Numbered from the stretch's first letter, positions 8,486-19,894 are shown. The stretch: 64,000 nt of DNA from Epiperipatus broadwayi (GCA_028023455.1 JAQFVV010000113.1:1163268-1227267); one strand, 5' to 3'. The notes: generated by a model not told the origin, from the letters alone. Translations and numbers: made by a program.

Positions 8486-11326
8486 TTATGGTGTTGAAGT
8501 GGAAGCAACTGAACGCAATTGTCTATCCGAGTGTGTGTCCGTTGGAGTTCCTGTTATTTGGAGGTCAGAGTTATTAGATTTTATTTTATTTTTAAACGGA
8601 GTGGATTGCTTTGTTAGAGCATGATTCACTGGTGATTTATATTTTATAGCGGTAGATTGATTATTATTATCTTGAATCGATTCAGTTACATCAATTCCCT
8701 TTTTTCTTTTTGCAATTTTTTTATTTTTTCTTACTAATTGAAACGGAATGGAATCTTCCGCGAAAATATCTTCAAGCTCACTTGATGAGGATGAGCTAAT
8801 ATTCTCATCATCAAGTTCTGAGTTACTAATTATTGGTACATCCAGGTGTATTGGTATTGATTGTTTGCCAGAGATAATCAAGGTTGATGAATCCCGGGTT
8901 TGTGGTAACTCCGTTTGGGTATTATCATTATCTCCTGTTTGACTTAAAGTTGGTGTTATTTTGATGTTGATATTTTCATTATATTTTGTTGTATTTAATT
9001 GGCTCCAGCAACGATGTGTTCTTGAGTGTTTTAATCTGCATTTTGACATACTTTGGTAGGGCATTCTTGTATTAAATGCGATCGTTGTTTGCAATGAAAG
9101 CACTGGGTTGGTAAACCTCTGAAAGTGACGATTACTGGTGAGATGTCTGTTTCATGTGCAGTTGGTATATCACTAGGTGTAACATTCTTGTTTAATGTTA
9201 TGCTAAACGTCGCAATATTTAAAAATACTGGGATAACTGCATTTTTATCAAGCAGATATTTAAAGTTTGTTATTTTCCCGTATTTTGAAAGAATTAATTG
9301 CAAGTCAATTTCTTTAAAATGAACGTGGCAGTTTTTGATTCTTCCTTGTAGAGATAGGGGTCGCTCCATATCGATGTAACAAAGGATTCTTGAGTTCAAA
9401 AATTTAATATTATTTTTGAAAATATTCCTTTGCGTTTTATTATGGAATTCTATGCATAAATATCTATTATTAGGATGTTATAATACTTTATAAGTAAATG
9501 TCCATAATTTTTTTTCCGTCAAAAGTTGATAAAATTCATCCATAGGAAATTTAAATAAATCGCATTCCGTGTTTGTAACTGCCATTATTAACGTTTTCTC
9601 GCTATGAAATTTTTGGAATGATCTAAAGAGACTTTGAGGTATGGTTTGGTTAAAATTATTTGTGTACTGAGCATATAATTCCGAAGTAATTAATTGGGTA
9701 TCATCTGGAATTATATTTACATTATTTTGTTCGTCTTCATTATCATTTTCTAAGCCTAATATTTCTGTTAAGTATTCAGTTGAATTCTGCACGTTACTGG
9801 TAATATTATCGGCATGAGATTTAACTGCTCTAGCATACGAATTATTTTCTTTTATTTGATTTTCCTTTAGATCTTGTTTGAAAAAATATTGGTAATCCTG
9901 ACTTTTAGCGTCCCGAACAATTCGCCCTCTATTTTTAAAAAAATGAACTAACTACTTTTTCACACCTAAAAAAAAAAGTGTATGTAACTATATCCAAGTG
10001 TAAATGCTAATAAAAAAAGATTAAAAAAAATACCTTTACATGCGTATTTTTCACTTATAGCGGTCTTTGCTGCATGTAGAACTGTAAACAAATGACATAT
10101 ATTAACTAAATGTTTTTACATAAAGAACACTCAATAACAAAAAAACAAACTCATATTTAGGATCCGTCCATTTTTTATAACTACAGAATTCCACGTGGTC
10201 AAGCAAAAGTAGTTCAGAATTTGTCACGTGTCACAAATGACCAAAGTACAGTAGTTCATAATTTTTATAGCAACTTTGCGTGAGACTAAATAGAGCCTAA
10301 AAAATTAAGTTTTGTTACATCCATTTTATTTATTCATCTTCATGTAAAAAAGACATTTATAGTTACATATACTCTGCAATTACATCCATTTGATTTATTG
10401 ATGTTCGTGTACAAAAATAAATTTATAGTTACATATACTCTGAAATTACATATATAGAATGACAGAGTTCGACACCCGGATCCTAAATGTGAATTGGTTT
10501 TTTGACACGTGACAAATTCTGAACTACTTTTGCTTGACCGCGTGGAATTCTGCCTATGTCCACTCTGTCGCAAAGCATAAGCTAAAATACCAATTTGGGA
10601 TGAGCACACCTTTGTTCTCATCCTACCTGCAGGAATTTTCTTTCAGAAATCTGCACGCACGCGACGACCTTTTCGTGCATTTCCTCGCTTGTGTGGCTTC
10701 CAATTACTCCTAAAAATGTAAGTTTCTTTTCTTGTTATTTATTCTTCTTTACGGAAAAACATTTACAGTTAATATACGTCATTTGTTTACAGTTCTACAT
10801 GCAGCAAAGACCGCTATAAGTGAAAAATACGCATGTAAAGGTAAGTATTTTTTTAAATATTTTTTTATTAGCATTTACACTTGGATATAGTTACATACAC
10901 TTTTTTTTTTAGGTGTGAAAAAGTAGTTAGTTCATTTTTTTAAAAATAGAGGGTGAATTGTTCGGGACGCTAAAAGTCAGGATTACCAAAATGTTGATTA
11001 TTGTCTGATTCTTGCATAAGGTTATTAGCATTAATATTATTAGTTGTTTTCGGTAATTCTGGGAAACTGTCCATGTTTTCGATAGACTCTTGCATGCTCA
11101 TTTGAACATTAACAGAGCCGAACGTTTTCTTAGGTTTCATTAGCTTAGCTTGCGGTTTCACTTGATTACTAGTTTGAATTGTGTTATTCGATTTATTTTG
11201 GTTATTGATTGTAATTTGAACATCTTCAGTTTGAAATGATGAATTATTATTAGACATAACAGAATTATTTGTAGGCTCACTTACGTTTGTCATTTGATTT
11301 AGAAGCAATGAGTCTTTCGACTCCAT
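8486..11326 (-). pseudogene. LINE-B ORF1 (zinc-knuckle protein), split by a transposon and frameshifted
   Basis: The N-terminal 113 or so codons lie at 11,326-10,988 (Asn/Ser/Gln-rich). The reading frame is then cut by the 9891-10,987 insertion and resumes at 9890 with FKQDLKENQIKENNSYARA. Damage after that: an in-frame TAA at about 9478 and a frameshift near 9040 within the second zinc knuckle. The first knuckle, CFHCKQRSHLIQEC, is intact near 9070-9110. The conserved block (TEKKLW, LCYIDMERP, KNCHVHFK, IVTFRG) matches LINE-A ORF1 at roughly half identity. The C-terminal part (9103-8486) is Ser/Asp/Glu- and Lys-rich. Confidence 0.82.
9891..10987. mobile_element. Non-autonomous long-TIR (foldback) DNA transposon inserted in LINE-B ORF1
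   Basis: The ends are inverted copies of about 220 bp: left about 9889-10,106, right about 10,768-10,989, starting GGTAATCCTGAC and nearly identical throughout. The flanks are aaaatatt (9883-9890) and aaaatgtt (10,988-10,995), a candidate 8-bp target-site duplication with one mismatch. An 8-bp duplication would fit hAT or Merlin-like elements, but I recognise no superfamily-specific terminus. The interior has no transposase frame. It carries a second inverted pair (10,185-10,240 against 10,512-10,555, containing CACGTG-like sites) and a 60-bp-period tandem duplication at about 10,318-10,445. Removing it restores the LINE-B ORF1 frame. Confidence 0.85.
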
Positions 11327-11526
11327 AGTTATAGAACAGATAAATTAAATCTGTCAGATTTTAAAAAAGGAAGTAGATTTTACCTACCTAATTGTTTATT
11401 CCGGTGTAATAAACTATAATGATAAAAGTATCAACCACAAGTAGACTCTAATAGTAGAATTTCAATGAAAATTTTAAAATTATTCTGGAGCCAAAACGAC
11501 GTGCTTGTGAGGCATGGCGGCCATCT

Positions 11527-11585
11527 TGACTACTACTACTACTACTACTACGACTACGACTACTACTACTACTATTACTACTAGC
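11527..11585. repeat. Trinucleotide microsatellite at the LINE-B/LINE-C junction
   Basis: Interrupted (CTA)n with CGA variants. LINE-B starts on its left (reading left) and LINE-C starts on its right (reading right). Next to it on the minus strand is AAGATGGCCGCC (complement of 11,516-11,527). Confidence 0.88.
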
Positions 11586-11589
11586 ATCA

Positions 11590-12680
11590 ATGATCAATCA
11601 TATAAAAACCACAGATCCACAGATATCTCTTCAGACAATATACAAGCATTCATACTGGCAAATTTATTCATTAATCCATCCAAATCATGACATCAATCTG
11701 ACAATGCTGAAAATCAATAATCTACAATTACTCCGTAAGTTTAAAAAATGGTCCCTGGAGCCAAAGTATTTCAATTTTTTTGCTGAGACTAAACCTACAT
11801 ACACTGCCCTTGATATATTTTCTGAGCTATCGGAGACTATACATGAACATTGATCCTTTTTGTCCCCTGTGTCACAGGGCTGAAGAAACACAGGAACATC
11901 TACTCTATCTTTGTCCGGCACTAGACTGAATTTGATTTATTATGATAGGAGCATATAGATAATCTAACACAACCCTTCAAACAATCTTTAATTCATATTG
12001 CAAAGGCTCTATTCCATCAGTCCATGCAGCCACTTTTGTGCTTTATGCATACTGGTGCACTAGATGTACATTCACTTTAGGTAACAACACAAGGCGACAT
12101 CCATCAACTTTCAATATCAAACTGGCAAAACTATGAGCCAGAGACAATAAAATTGCACATCCAGACATCTATGCAGCAACCTGGTCACTGATAACACAAC
12201 AATCAAACCTCTAAGATGGCTAAATAATCAACAATCTATGCCATCAACCAATATTTAAAAAAATAAGAAAGAAATGTGGCAATTATCTACAAATAAAAAA
12301 ACAATGTTGTCTTTGATTGCATACTATTAATATAGAGAACAGTAACAACAAAATCAGAACTCAAATACTGGAAAGCAAACTAAACCCAGCACTGCAATAT
12401 ACATACAAGTTGAAGTTTTGCAAATTGAACAATGATAACCCAAGACTTTTGAGCACTCTGATTATAGCAAGCAACGCTCATAAATGTAACATATACATAT
12501 GTATTTTCACCCCCCTTAACAATGTTTAAATATCTTTCCCTCCTAATTTAATTTTTTTTGTACATCACAGATACAAACTTAAACTTGGTTTACTCACTAG
12601 CAATGTAAATATATGTATACAAAGTGTCTTATAGCAAATGTAACCCTATGGTCATCAATAAAGTTCTTTTCTTTGAAACA
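11590..12680 (+). pseudogene. LINE-C, 5'-truncated LINE ORF2 3' end, decayed
   Basis: The plus-strand frame 11,590-11,853 aligns with LINE-B ORF2 downstream of its RT (shared pattern L.RKFK.W.LEPKY..F). After a one-base shift near 11,850 comes a cysteine motif, CPLCHRAEETQEHLLYLC (about 11,863-11,916), the same C-terminal zinc-like motif as in LINE-B. Later sequence is full of stops. An AATAAA-type signal at 12,655-12,662 precedes the (TAA)n tail. It belongs to the same broad clade but is a third, diverged family, in the opposite orientation to LINE-A and LINE-B. Confidence 0.75.
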
Positions 12681-12681
12681 T

Positions 12682-12725
12682 AATAATAATAATAATAATA
12701 ATGATAATAATAATAATAATAATAA
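12682..12725. repeat. (ATA)n microsatellite at the LINE-C 3' end
   Basis: A near-perfect triplet run directly after the poly(A)-like signal of LINE-C. It is probably the element's own 3' tail or its target. Confidence 0.85.
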
Positions 12726-13260
12726 TTTCAATTTCTCTTGTTCAGATTATAAGCATTTTTTACATACTCCAATCAACATTTCTGATTCCTGATTTTATCT
12801 TTTCGAATGTAAATTTCCAGCTACTTTTTCATTTTCAAAAGCTTTTAAATATTACTTTTTTGTTGTTGTTGTCTTTAAAAAAAATAAATATGTAATTTTT
12901 TAAAATATCTTATATTTTAAAATAATCTCCTTTTATAGTTTTAAGCTTGAGTAATCCATGAACATAAGATAATAATGCTGAATTAATCTATAAATTAAAT
13001 TTGTTTCGATCTTCTATGTATACCATTAAATTTGCACATAACTATTTGATAGACAATTTTAATTCTTTTATTCTCTCCAAGTTAGTGATCTGAGATACAA
13101 ACACTTGAAGCTAATCATTTCTATAGCTATCAACTAATCTTAGTTATACTTTAAATTACTACATTTATACTTATTTAGATTATTTGTGACATTTATTCTC
13201 ACTATATTTATTTCTATCATACACTGTGATTGTTCAAACTATTTGCAAACGTACTCATAC
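12726..13260. other. AT-rich spacer with no recognised feature
   Basis: No conserved frame, inverted repeat or tRNA-like box is visible between LINE-C and the RTE 3' end. Confidence 0.6.
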
Positions 13261-13261
13261 C

Positions 13262-13570
13262 ACCATTCATCATCATCATCATCAACCATTATCAATTCAC
13301 TGCAGGATGAAGGTCTCTCCAAGTTCAATCCATCTTTTCATATCTTTAGCTTCTCTTCTCCACATCACCCCTGCATACTTTCTTATTTCATCCATCCATC
13401 TCACACGTGGTCTCTTTCTGGGTCTTTTACAATCTCTTGGAATCCGGTTTAAAATTTCAATAATCCGACTATTATCATCTCTTCTAACAATATGTCCTTC
13501 AATCTTTTAATTTTTTCAATGAGGTCAGTAATACCTGTTTGTTCTCTTATCCATACATGGGTTTTATATT
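13262..13570 (-). mobile_element. RTE-like LINE 3' end, truncated (RTE-1 family, copy 1)
   Basis: Read on the minus strand this encodes the C-terminal tail of an RTE-type reverse transcriptase (pattern RWMDEIRK, then W.RREAKD, then ETFILQ) and ends in a (TGATGA)n tail (plus strand 13,262-13,283). It has the same sequence family as 43,838-44,165, 49,677-49,812 and the plus-strand copy at 52,860-53,535. Plus-strand frames here are shadows. Confidence 0.8.
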
Positions 13571-13845
13571 TTATTAAATACATGTCGATCTCTTGAATTA
13601 AAGTTAAATTAAAGCAATGATATTATTAATGACAACCAAGTAATTTTGAACTTGAGAAAAATGATTTATAAAAAAAAATAAAATTATACCCACTCACATA
13701 TGCTCATTTATGTACGTGTTTTTTCTTCCTCAAAGTTGTAAAAAATATTTCTATATATTTTATAGGCTTTTTGGATTAATGGGAGTTCTATTTTTACTTA
13801 TTGGTGATATTTATCAAGAATTGTGATTAAAGAAAAAAAAACTTG

Positions 13846-13955
13846 CCAAGCGTTGGTAGCCGAGAGGTCAGCGCAGCTGGCTTGCAAGCAAGCAGTTGCT
13901 TGCAGACAGTTGTCGCAGGTTCGTTTCCGGCCGATGCTTCGACATATGGGGGGAA
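13846..13955 (+). mobile_element. SINE-1 copy 1 (tRNA-derived, minimal)
   Basis: Box A-like TAGCCGAGAGGTC at about 13,857 and box B-like GGTTCGTTTCC at about 13,918 are spaced as in a tRNA. The shared 3' end is CCGGCCGATGC, then a GACACATG-like trailer. The middle has an extra AAGCAAGCAGTTGCTTGC hairpin relative to other copies. Confidence 0.8.
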
Positions 13956-14261
13956 AAACTTTGGGGAGGGGGGTATTTTTAGAGCTAATTTTATTATTAA
14001 TCATTTTAATAAGATATATATAAAAGTAATTCACAATGTGAGTATGTCTATAAAACATTAAACACAATCATCTTTAAATAGTAAATGTGAAATTAATCAT
14101 TGCAATTACTTTATTACATATATATATATCGTTTGATGTTTGTTATAAAATTAAAAATTAAGAAGGAATTTCTTCGTTAAAAAAAAAAAAGTTCTGTTTG
14201 AGCAATATAAAAACAATACCTTCTCTTAGAAGTTGAACTCCTCCTTTAGATTCTTTTTTTT

Positions 14262-14345
14262 TTTTATGTGTTAAAGCGTCAGCCGGGAAGCGAACCCCGG
14301 GACAACTGCTTGTAAGGCAGCTATGCTAACCACTTGGCTAAGCCT
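14262..14345 (-). mobile_element. SINE-1 copy 2
   Basis: Reversed copy: T-rich tract, then the complement of the SINE-1 3' end (CAGCCGGGAAGCGAACCCC, box B) and box A complement near 14,330. It is fused at its 5' end to a SINE-2 fragment. Confidence 0.75.
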
Positions 14346-14410
14346 TTGACAGAGCATTTGCCTTAAATTCGATATTCAAGAATCCTTTAGATTCTTTTCT
14401 TTTTTTTTTT

Positions 14411-14492
14411 TCATGTGTCAAAACGTCGGCCGGGAAGCAAACCCTGGACAACTGTTTGTAAGACAGCTGTGCTAACCACTCGGCTAGGCCTT
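14411..14492 (-). mobile_element. SINE-1 copy 3
   Basis: Tandem partner of copy 2 with the same orientation and the same chimeric junction (CGGCTAGGCCTTTGACAG). Confidence 0.75.
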
Positions 14493-14889
14493 TGACAGAG
14501 CATTTGCCTTAAATTCAATATTCAAGAATCTAAAGGTGCGAGTTCAATTTCTATGAGAAGGTACTTTAGATTTTTGAATATCGAATTTAATGCAAATGTT
14601 CTGACCACCAACTGAGCTATTCTGTCAAACTCAGTTAGTAGGCCTTTGACAGAATAGCTCAGTTTGTTAGAGCGTTTGTCTTAAATTCGATATTCAAGAA
14701 TCTAAAGGTGCTAGTTCAGTTTCTAAGCAAAGATTGTCACTGTGCATATAGGCCAGCAACACCGAAGAAGAATAGATACTCGAAACATTGTGTAATTACT
14801 AACCCGTGTTGTCTATTTGTGTGTTATTACTAAAAAGTTGTTTGTATTTGGAAAGTTTAAATAAAGTTTAAAATACCTTCTCTGTCTTA

Positions 14890-15890
14890 AATGTTCAGGA
14901 TAATCTTTTTTTGTATATAAAGAGAACATTTCATTTTCCTGTTACAGTTTGCCAACTACCGAGATAGAGAGAGCAATTGTGTTTAATGTTATATATATTT
15001 ACCACTAATATGATCTATAAATTGTCATGTTTTAGTGAAATTGAGTAAATATTTTATTCAACTTTTTAAAAATTTAATACTAATAATAATGATATAAAAG
15101 TTAGTGGATTTGTTTAATTTAAGAAGATATAGTTTTAAACCTGACATTATTTTGCTTCAAAATCAAATCAATTTGGATACAAATAGTAACAGAAAATAAA
15201 TTTTTGATGCTCAGCTCACTTATTAAATTTTTTTTACAGCATATTTGGAAAAATATAAATGTGTAATCTAATTTTACAAATGACAATTTTATGAAATTCA
15301 ATACAGATCAAGTATTTCTAATAAAATGCAAAACAACTTTAAATTAATCGTTATTGACAAAGTCATTTTTCACATTTTTCTGATTGTTTATGAAAAAAAT
15401 TGACATACAATTTTCACTTACATTGAAAGTTTGTTGTATTTTTATTGCGGTTAGAAAAATATATAAAATCATTATTAATGATTTTTATTATGAAAAGTTT
15501 CAACATAAATTCTCATTTAGAGAGCCCATTTCTTCAAGATAGGGGTGCTTGTATCTTTCTTATTTATTGTTGAGTTGATCTTTGGCTATGGACCAAGCCT
15601 CTAATTTTTCTCTTTTTATCCTCCCTCTCAGTACAAATAATATTTGCTTTAGATAAATCAAATGTATGGTCAGGATATTATTAATGTTCTACGAAAATGG
15701 AAGAATATTCTTTACTTCTTGCACTTAAACCAATTGCCTATATGCCTATTCTGGTGCGTCAAAAACCAATTTATTTACAAGATTGGCCCATCACAACTAG
15801 CTAAAAGAAATAATGAATACTCCTCTGTTTTCATAGAACACAAACAATACCCTGGCCATAAATTCAATTTATCTAAAGCAAAAATTGTTT
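14890..15890. other. AT-rich region without recognised genes
   Basis: No frame with a conserved motif. A 106-codon frame starting at 15,662 runs into SINE-1 copy 4, so it is not a gene. The stretch AACCAATTTATTTACAAGAT near 15,765 faintly recalls PLE GIY-YIG context but is too decayed to call. Confidence 0.5.
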
Positions 15891-15892
15891 GT

Positions 15893-15992
15893 AGTCAAGC
15901 ATTGGTGGTCGAGAGGTCAGCACAGCTGCCTTATAAGCAGTTGTCCCGGGTTAGCAGATTCGCATCCCGGCCGATGCTATGACACATGAAAA
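15893..15992 (+). mobile_element. SINE-1 copy 4
   Basis: Box A TGGTCGAGAGGTC near 15,905, a CTGCCTTATAAGCAG anticodon-arm-like hairpin, CCCGG, then CCCGGCCGATGC and GACACATGAAAA. It is among the best preserved copies. Confidence 0.82.
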
Positions 15993-16369
15993 AATTGTTT
16001 GTACCGAGATAATAGGAAGGGGGGGGGATAAAAAATTAAAGAGGCTTGTACCATATTCAAAGATCATTTCATGATAAATAAAAAAGATACCAGCACATCT
16101 CTCTCAGAGAAATGGATTCTGTAAGAAGATTTAAATTAAATTTACATAACTAAACAACAAATTAAAATGAATTTGAATATAAGAAAGTTTACTTAAATAT
16201 TACTAATAATATAGCATAGCTATGATTATGGTATGCATTGGACTGAAGGCATGCTTAACATGAATAAAGCCAATTTTTAAAATAACTCATCTACCCTTTC
16301 TTTTAAAATGTCTGAACATCTATATGTTTAAAATTAAAAGAATAGATTTTAGAGAATCGTACGTTTTTT

Positions 16370-17135
16370 TTATATGTTATATAATAACTAAAACACAGCC
16401 TTATTATATACCTGTGTCCATATATATATATATAATATACAGGGTATATGAGCACAGACTTTCACATGACCCACCACTCTCCACTCTATCTCATAACACT
16501 GATACACTTGAACATATATGTCGAAAAGATAAATAATCACCAATATAAGTATTTCATGCTAAACCAGCAATCATCAGTTGGTCCAGATTACCATCTCTAC
16601 ATATATATGCTATAAGTGCTCAGATATATATTAAGATAGCCAATCTTTATACTTGAATGAACAGGTTTCAATCTACTCCACACTCCAACTCTTCAACCAT
16701 CCATCCAATTGAAAATCTGATATGGAATGCTCAAAGGCCACCCTGAGGCTGAGATTCTTGTCACACCCAGGTTGACCTAAAGTCAATCTGACCCCTCATG
16801 CATAGGACATAATCCATTTAATACATATACAAGGGATGGGCAGAATATACCCTGTACATTACATATATGGACACAGGTATATAATAAGCCTGTGTTTCAG
16901 TTATTACATAGTAGAGATGTCTTCCCATCCCTTGTATATGTATTAAATGGATTATGTCCTGTACATGAGGGGTCAGATTGACTTTAGATCAACATGGGTG
17001 TGACAAAAATCTCGGCCTGAGGGTGGCCTTTGAGCATTCCACCATCAGATTTTCAATTGGATGGACGATTGAAGAGTTGGAGTGTGGAATAGATTGAAGC
17101 CTGTCCATTCAAGTATAAAGATTGCCTACTTAATA
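16370..17135. repeat. Complex inverted repeat (foldback) with family-U2 sequence
   Basis: Two inverted pairs interleave. About 16,378-16,440 is the reverse complement of about 16,842-16,907 (shared GACACAGGTATATAATAAG core). About 16,630-16,840 is the reverse complement of about 16,926-17,135 (shared AAGGCCACCCTGAGGC-like core). The segment 16,440-16,740 resembles 33,786-34,080 and parts of 35,310-37,580, so this is an interspersed family, here called U2. No protein frame is present. Confidence 0.75.
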
Positions 17136-17139
17136 TATG

Positions 17140-19890
17140 TTATATAATGAAAGAAAGCAATAAAAGTGAGATTATTTTGGGATTCCAATTCACTTTATAA
17201 AGTTGTGACTTGATATTTCTTTATAAATTAGAAAATACTTCAAGACAAAATGTATTTAATGTTTTCATTGGAAAGTGTATCTTATATCATGTTTTCTAAT
17301 GAAGTTTTCAACATTTGAATCAATTGATTTCTGGTGTTGTTTGAGACAGCATTTCAAAATAGAGATCATATTGTTGTCTTTAAGTCAAATTTACTGTTAA
17401 TTCTTAAATGTATATTGCAACATACTTTGTTATACAAAATTAGTCAAAAATTACTTTATTGCAAAATTATTTTAATAATTGCAGTTATATTTTATTAATT
17501 ATTTCACTACTATAATTACTTAAACATGTGTAAATACTTTTTAAAAATAAATATTAATAATATTATAATAAATATAACAGTAATTAAATTTTTTATCTTA
17601 GTTATTTTATCATATTATTATTAATTAAAATGAAATTTACTACAACAAATACAAAGCATACACTGAACTTTAAAATGGCAGACATGTTTGCAGCATAAAT
17701 GTTAGTTATTAATTTATTCTGTTTACTTGTTTTTAATGATAAAATAATTTTTGTCTGGAGCCAGAAATAAAGAATTTAAAAGTGGGTTAGTATTAAGATA
17801 AAAAATTTTACAATTAGTAGCAAAAAATGTTATAAATATTTTTATTTAAAATTATTATCCTATGATCATAAACTATAATAATTTTTACCATAAAAATGCA
17901 ATTTAAAAGTTAAGATCAATTAAAAAAAATCAAAGGGAAGTCCTTGCAAAAGAGCTGAAATCTAAAACATAGTTATTAATTTAATTTGCATGCTTCTTCC
18001 TCTAGAAGTGAAATTATTGTAGATACAATATTGTTCTATAAAATCATACCCTCTAACAATTATAGCTGTTGGCCATAAAAGTAGAATTAAAAAGTCTGAA
18101 AAAGCAATTTAAAATGTGATTAGCTAATTGATGGAAATCTAAAACTTAATTATTAATTCAATTTATCTTTTAGGTTTTATCTTTAACAATAAAAATATTC
18201 TACATATAATATTTTTTGAATAAAATCCTAAGTGCATATACTATAATAATTTTAGTTAAATGTTATAAAAATATAATTTGAAAGCTGATTAATATTGACA
18301 TTAATAAAATTAAAAAAGTCTAATTTTAAAAAAGTTCAAAAACTATTCAATATATTAGCAGATTAAGTGTGCAAAGACTTTTCAAAATATATCATCTTTG
18401 GGTAAAGTGTTAACCTGCAATGTTTACAAATGGTCAAATATATTATTGTCAATTTTCAAATGGCTTTATTTCATTTTTTTAATTAAAAAGATGTTCATGA
18501 CATCTTTCTAAGTATGTATCTGTTTTGAAAAAATCAAATGAGATTGAAATTAACTCTAGTTTAAATTTTTATGTGATCATTTTTGAGCAGGGTATCTCAT
18601 ACTGCTTGTAGTCTAAATAGTTATATATTTTTTATCTTTTTCAAATGATCACTATATTTGCTACTTTTTAATACAAATTTTATAAAACTTATTGTATTTA
18701 ATGGTAACAGTAATAAAAAGCAAAATTATTTTATTATAAAAACTAATTTTAAGATAGAAATCAACTGAATCCAGTTTAAAAAAAATAAAAGTTTACTTCA
18801 TTTTCATAACTCCATTTATCTTTTATTTCTTTCCTTATTCATTTGCAATACAATAGACAGGGAAGGTTTGTTATGCAGGCAAGACTAAAATTTATTACTA
18901 CTTTACAAATTTAAAGCTGAGCACTGCTTTTGACTAGGCCAGTTATATTCATAGCACTAAGATAGGTATGTAGAAGAGAGAACTTATTGGTATGCTGTGC
19001 AAGTTTGTAACTTTACATATTCCAGTTGTGTGATAATATAATACATGAGCCTTTTATTTTTCATGTGGGTGTTCTTACAATAAATCATGCATCTTTGTAA
19101 TTTCTCTTAATTGTATGATTTTATGGATATATTGTATTATATAATATTCATTTCCCAGTTGAGGACTTATGTGATCAAGTCAAAATGTTGAAATATTTAA
19201 TTAAAATCTTACACGAATGAACCTGAAAAACATGTTTTTTATATCTGTACCCCATGAAAACATTCGTATGAACATTGTTAAATTTTTATATACAAACATT
19301 TGAATATATATTATAAATAATGCTTATAATCAAATTTGAAATGATATTTATATAAACCAAATACCCTTTTTATAATTGAGATGAGTTGCATATGATTATC
19401 GGCATTGTAGCCACTGAAGCTCAATAATCATCACTGTTTTCTGAGATTTACTCTCTCTTCTGAAATTTGACAAGCTTTACAAGTTTTTTAAAAAGTTCAT
19501 TTCATAGTCATACAAATATTAATTTGATTATGAGCTAGAAAATTTCTATCAAAAACATGACCAATATTGAAGTGGAAAAAAGAGATTTCTAAAACAGAAA
19601 ATCTGTAAAATAGTCAGTGATTTAAATTTTAGTACAGTATAATTAAGTCAGTAATCTTCTTGTAAAAAATGCTAAAAAAAATACACTTATAGCAAAACGT
19701 TGTGTGAAGAAATTTTTGTTATAAAATTATAGAACTAATAGAAATTCACTCAAAAGAAAATGGCAGGTCATAGCATCAATGGGAAATCATTTAAAAAAGT
19801 ATAAAGCAATTGTTTGATGAAATTTTTTGGTATATTTCCTAATACAAATATTGTTCAGCAAATTCACCCCAAAAAAAAACAAATTGGTGA
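17140..19890. other. 2.7-kb AT-rich region, no recognised feature
   Basis: No long frame, tRNA-like box or inverted repeat is visible. Short AT-rich words recur, but nothing supports a gene. It is one of the longest featureless stretches of the window. Confidence 0.6.
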
Positions 19891-19894
19891 GACT

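Larger units (their letters stand above)
4440..11525 (-). mobile_element. LINE-B, decayed two-ORF non-LTR retrotransposon interrupted by a DNA transposon
   Basis: It has the same organisation and strand as LINE-A, essentially full length with the insert removed: 5' trinucleotide boundary at 11,527-11,585, ORF1 (11,326 to 8486, split), a spacer of about 600 bp, ORF2 (7851 to 4490) and an AT-rich 3' end near 4440-4490. Frameshifts and stops in both ORFs show it is dead. It lies head-to-tail with LINE-A. Confidence 0.88.
14220..14880. repeat. Cluster of chimeric and tandem tRNA-derived SINE units
   Basis: A unit of about 147 bp made of reversed SINE-1 followed by a shortened forward SINE-2 head (GCCTTTGACAGAGCATTTG) occurs twice in tandem (about 14,248-14,395 and 14,396-14,535). 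Then come a reversed SINE-2 head (14,562-14,632) and a longer forward SINE-2 (14,640-14,880), whose box A is TAGCTCAGTTTGTTAG and whose tail contains GAAGAAG...CGAAAC and ends near AATAAAG. The forward copy shares its tail with the PLE-1 tail at 21,310-21,560. Confidence 0.75.

Noticed and set aside
13823-14067. Short frames over SINE-1 copy 1 on both strands
   Set aside because: They lie entirely in a SINE and low-complexity flank; no motif.
14262-15992. Functional tRNA genes
   Set aside because: Box A/B motifs are present, but acceptor stems do not pair, the bodies carry indels and A tracts follow, so they are tRNA-derived SINEs.
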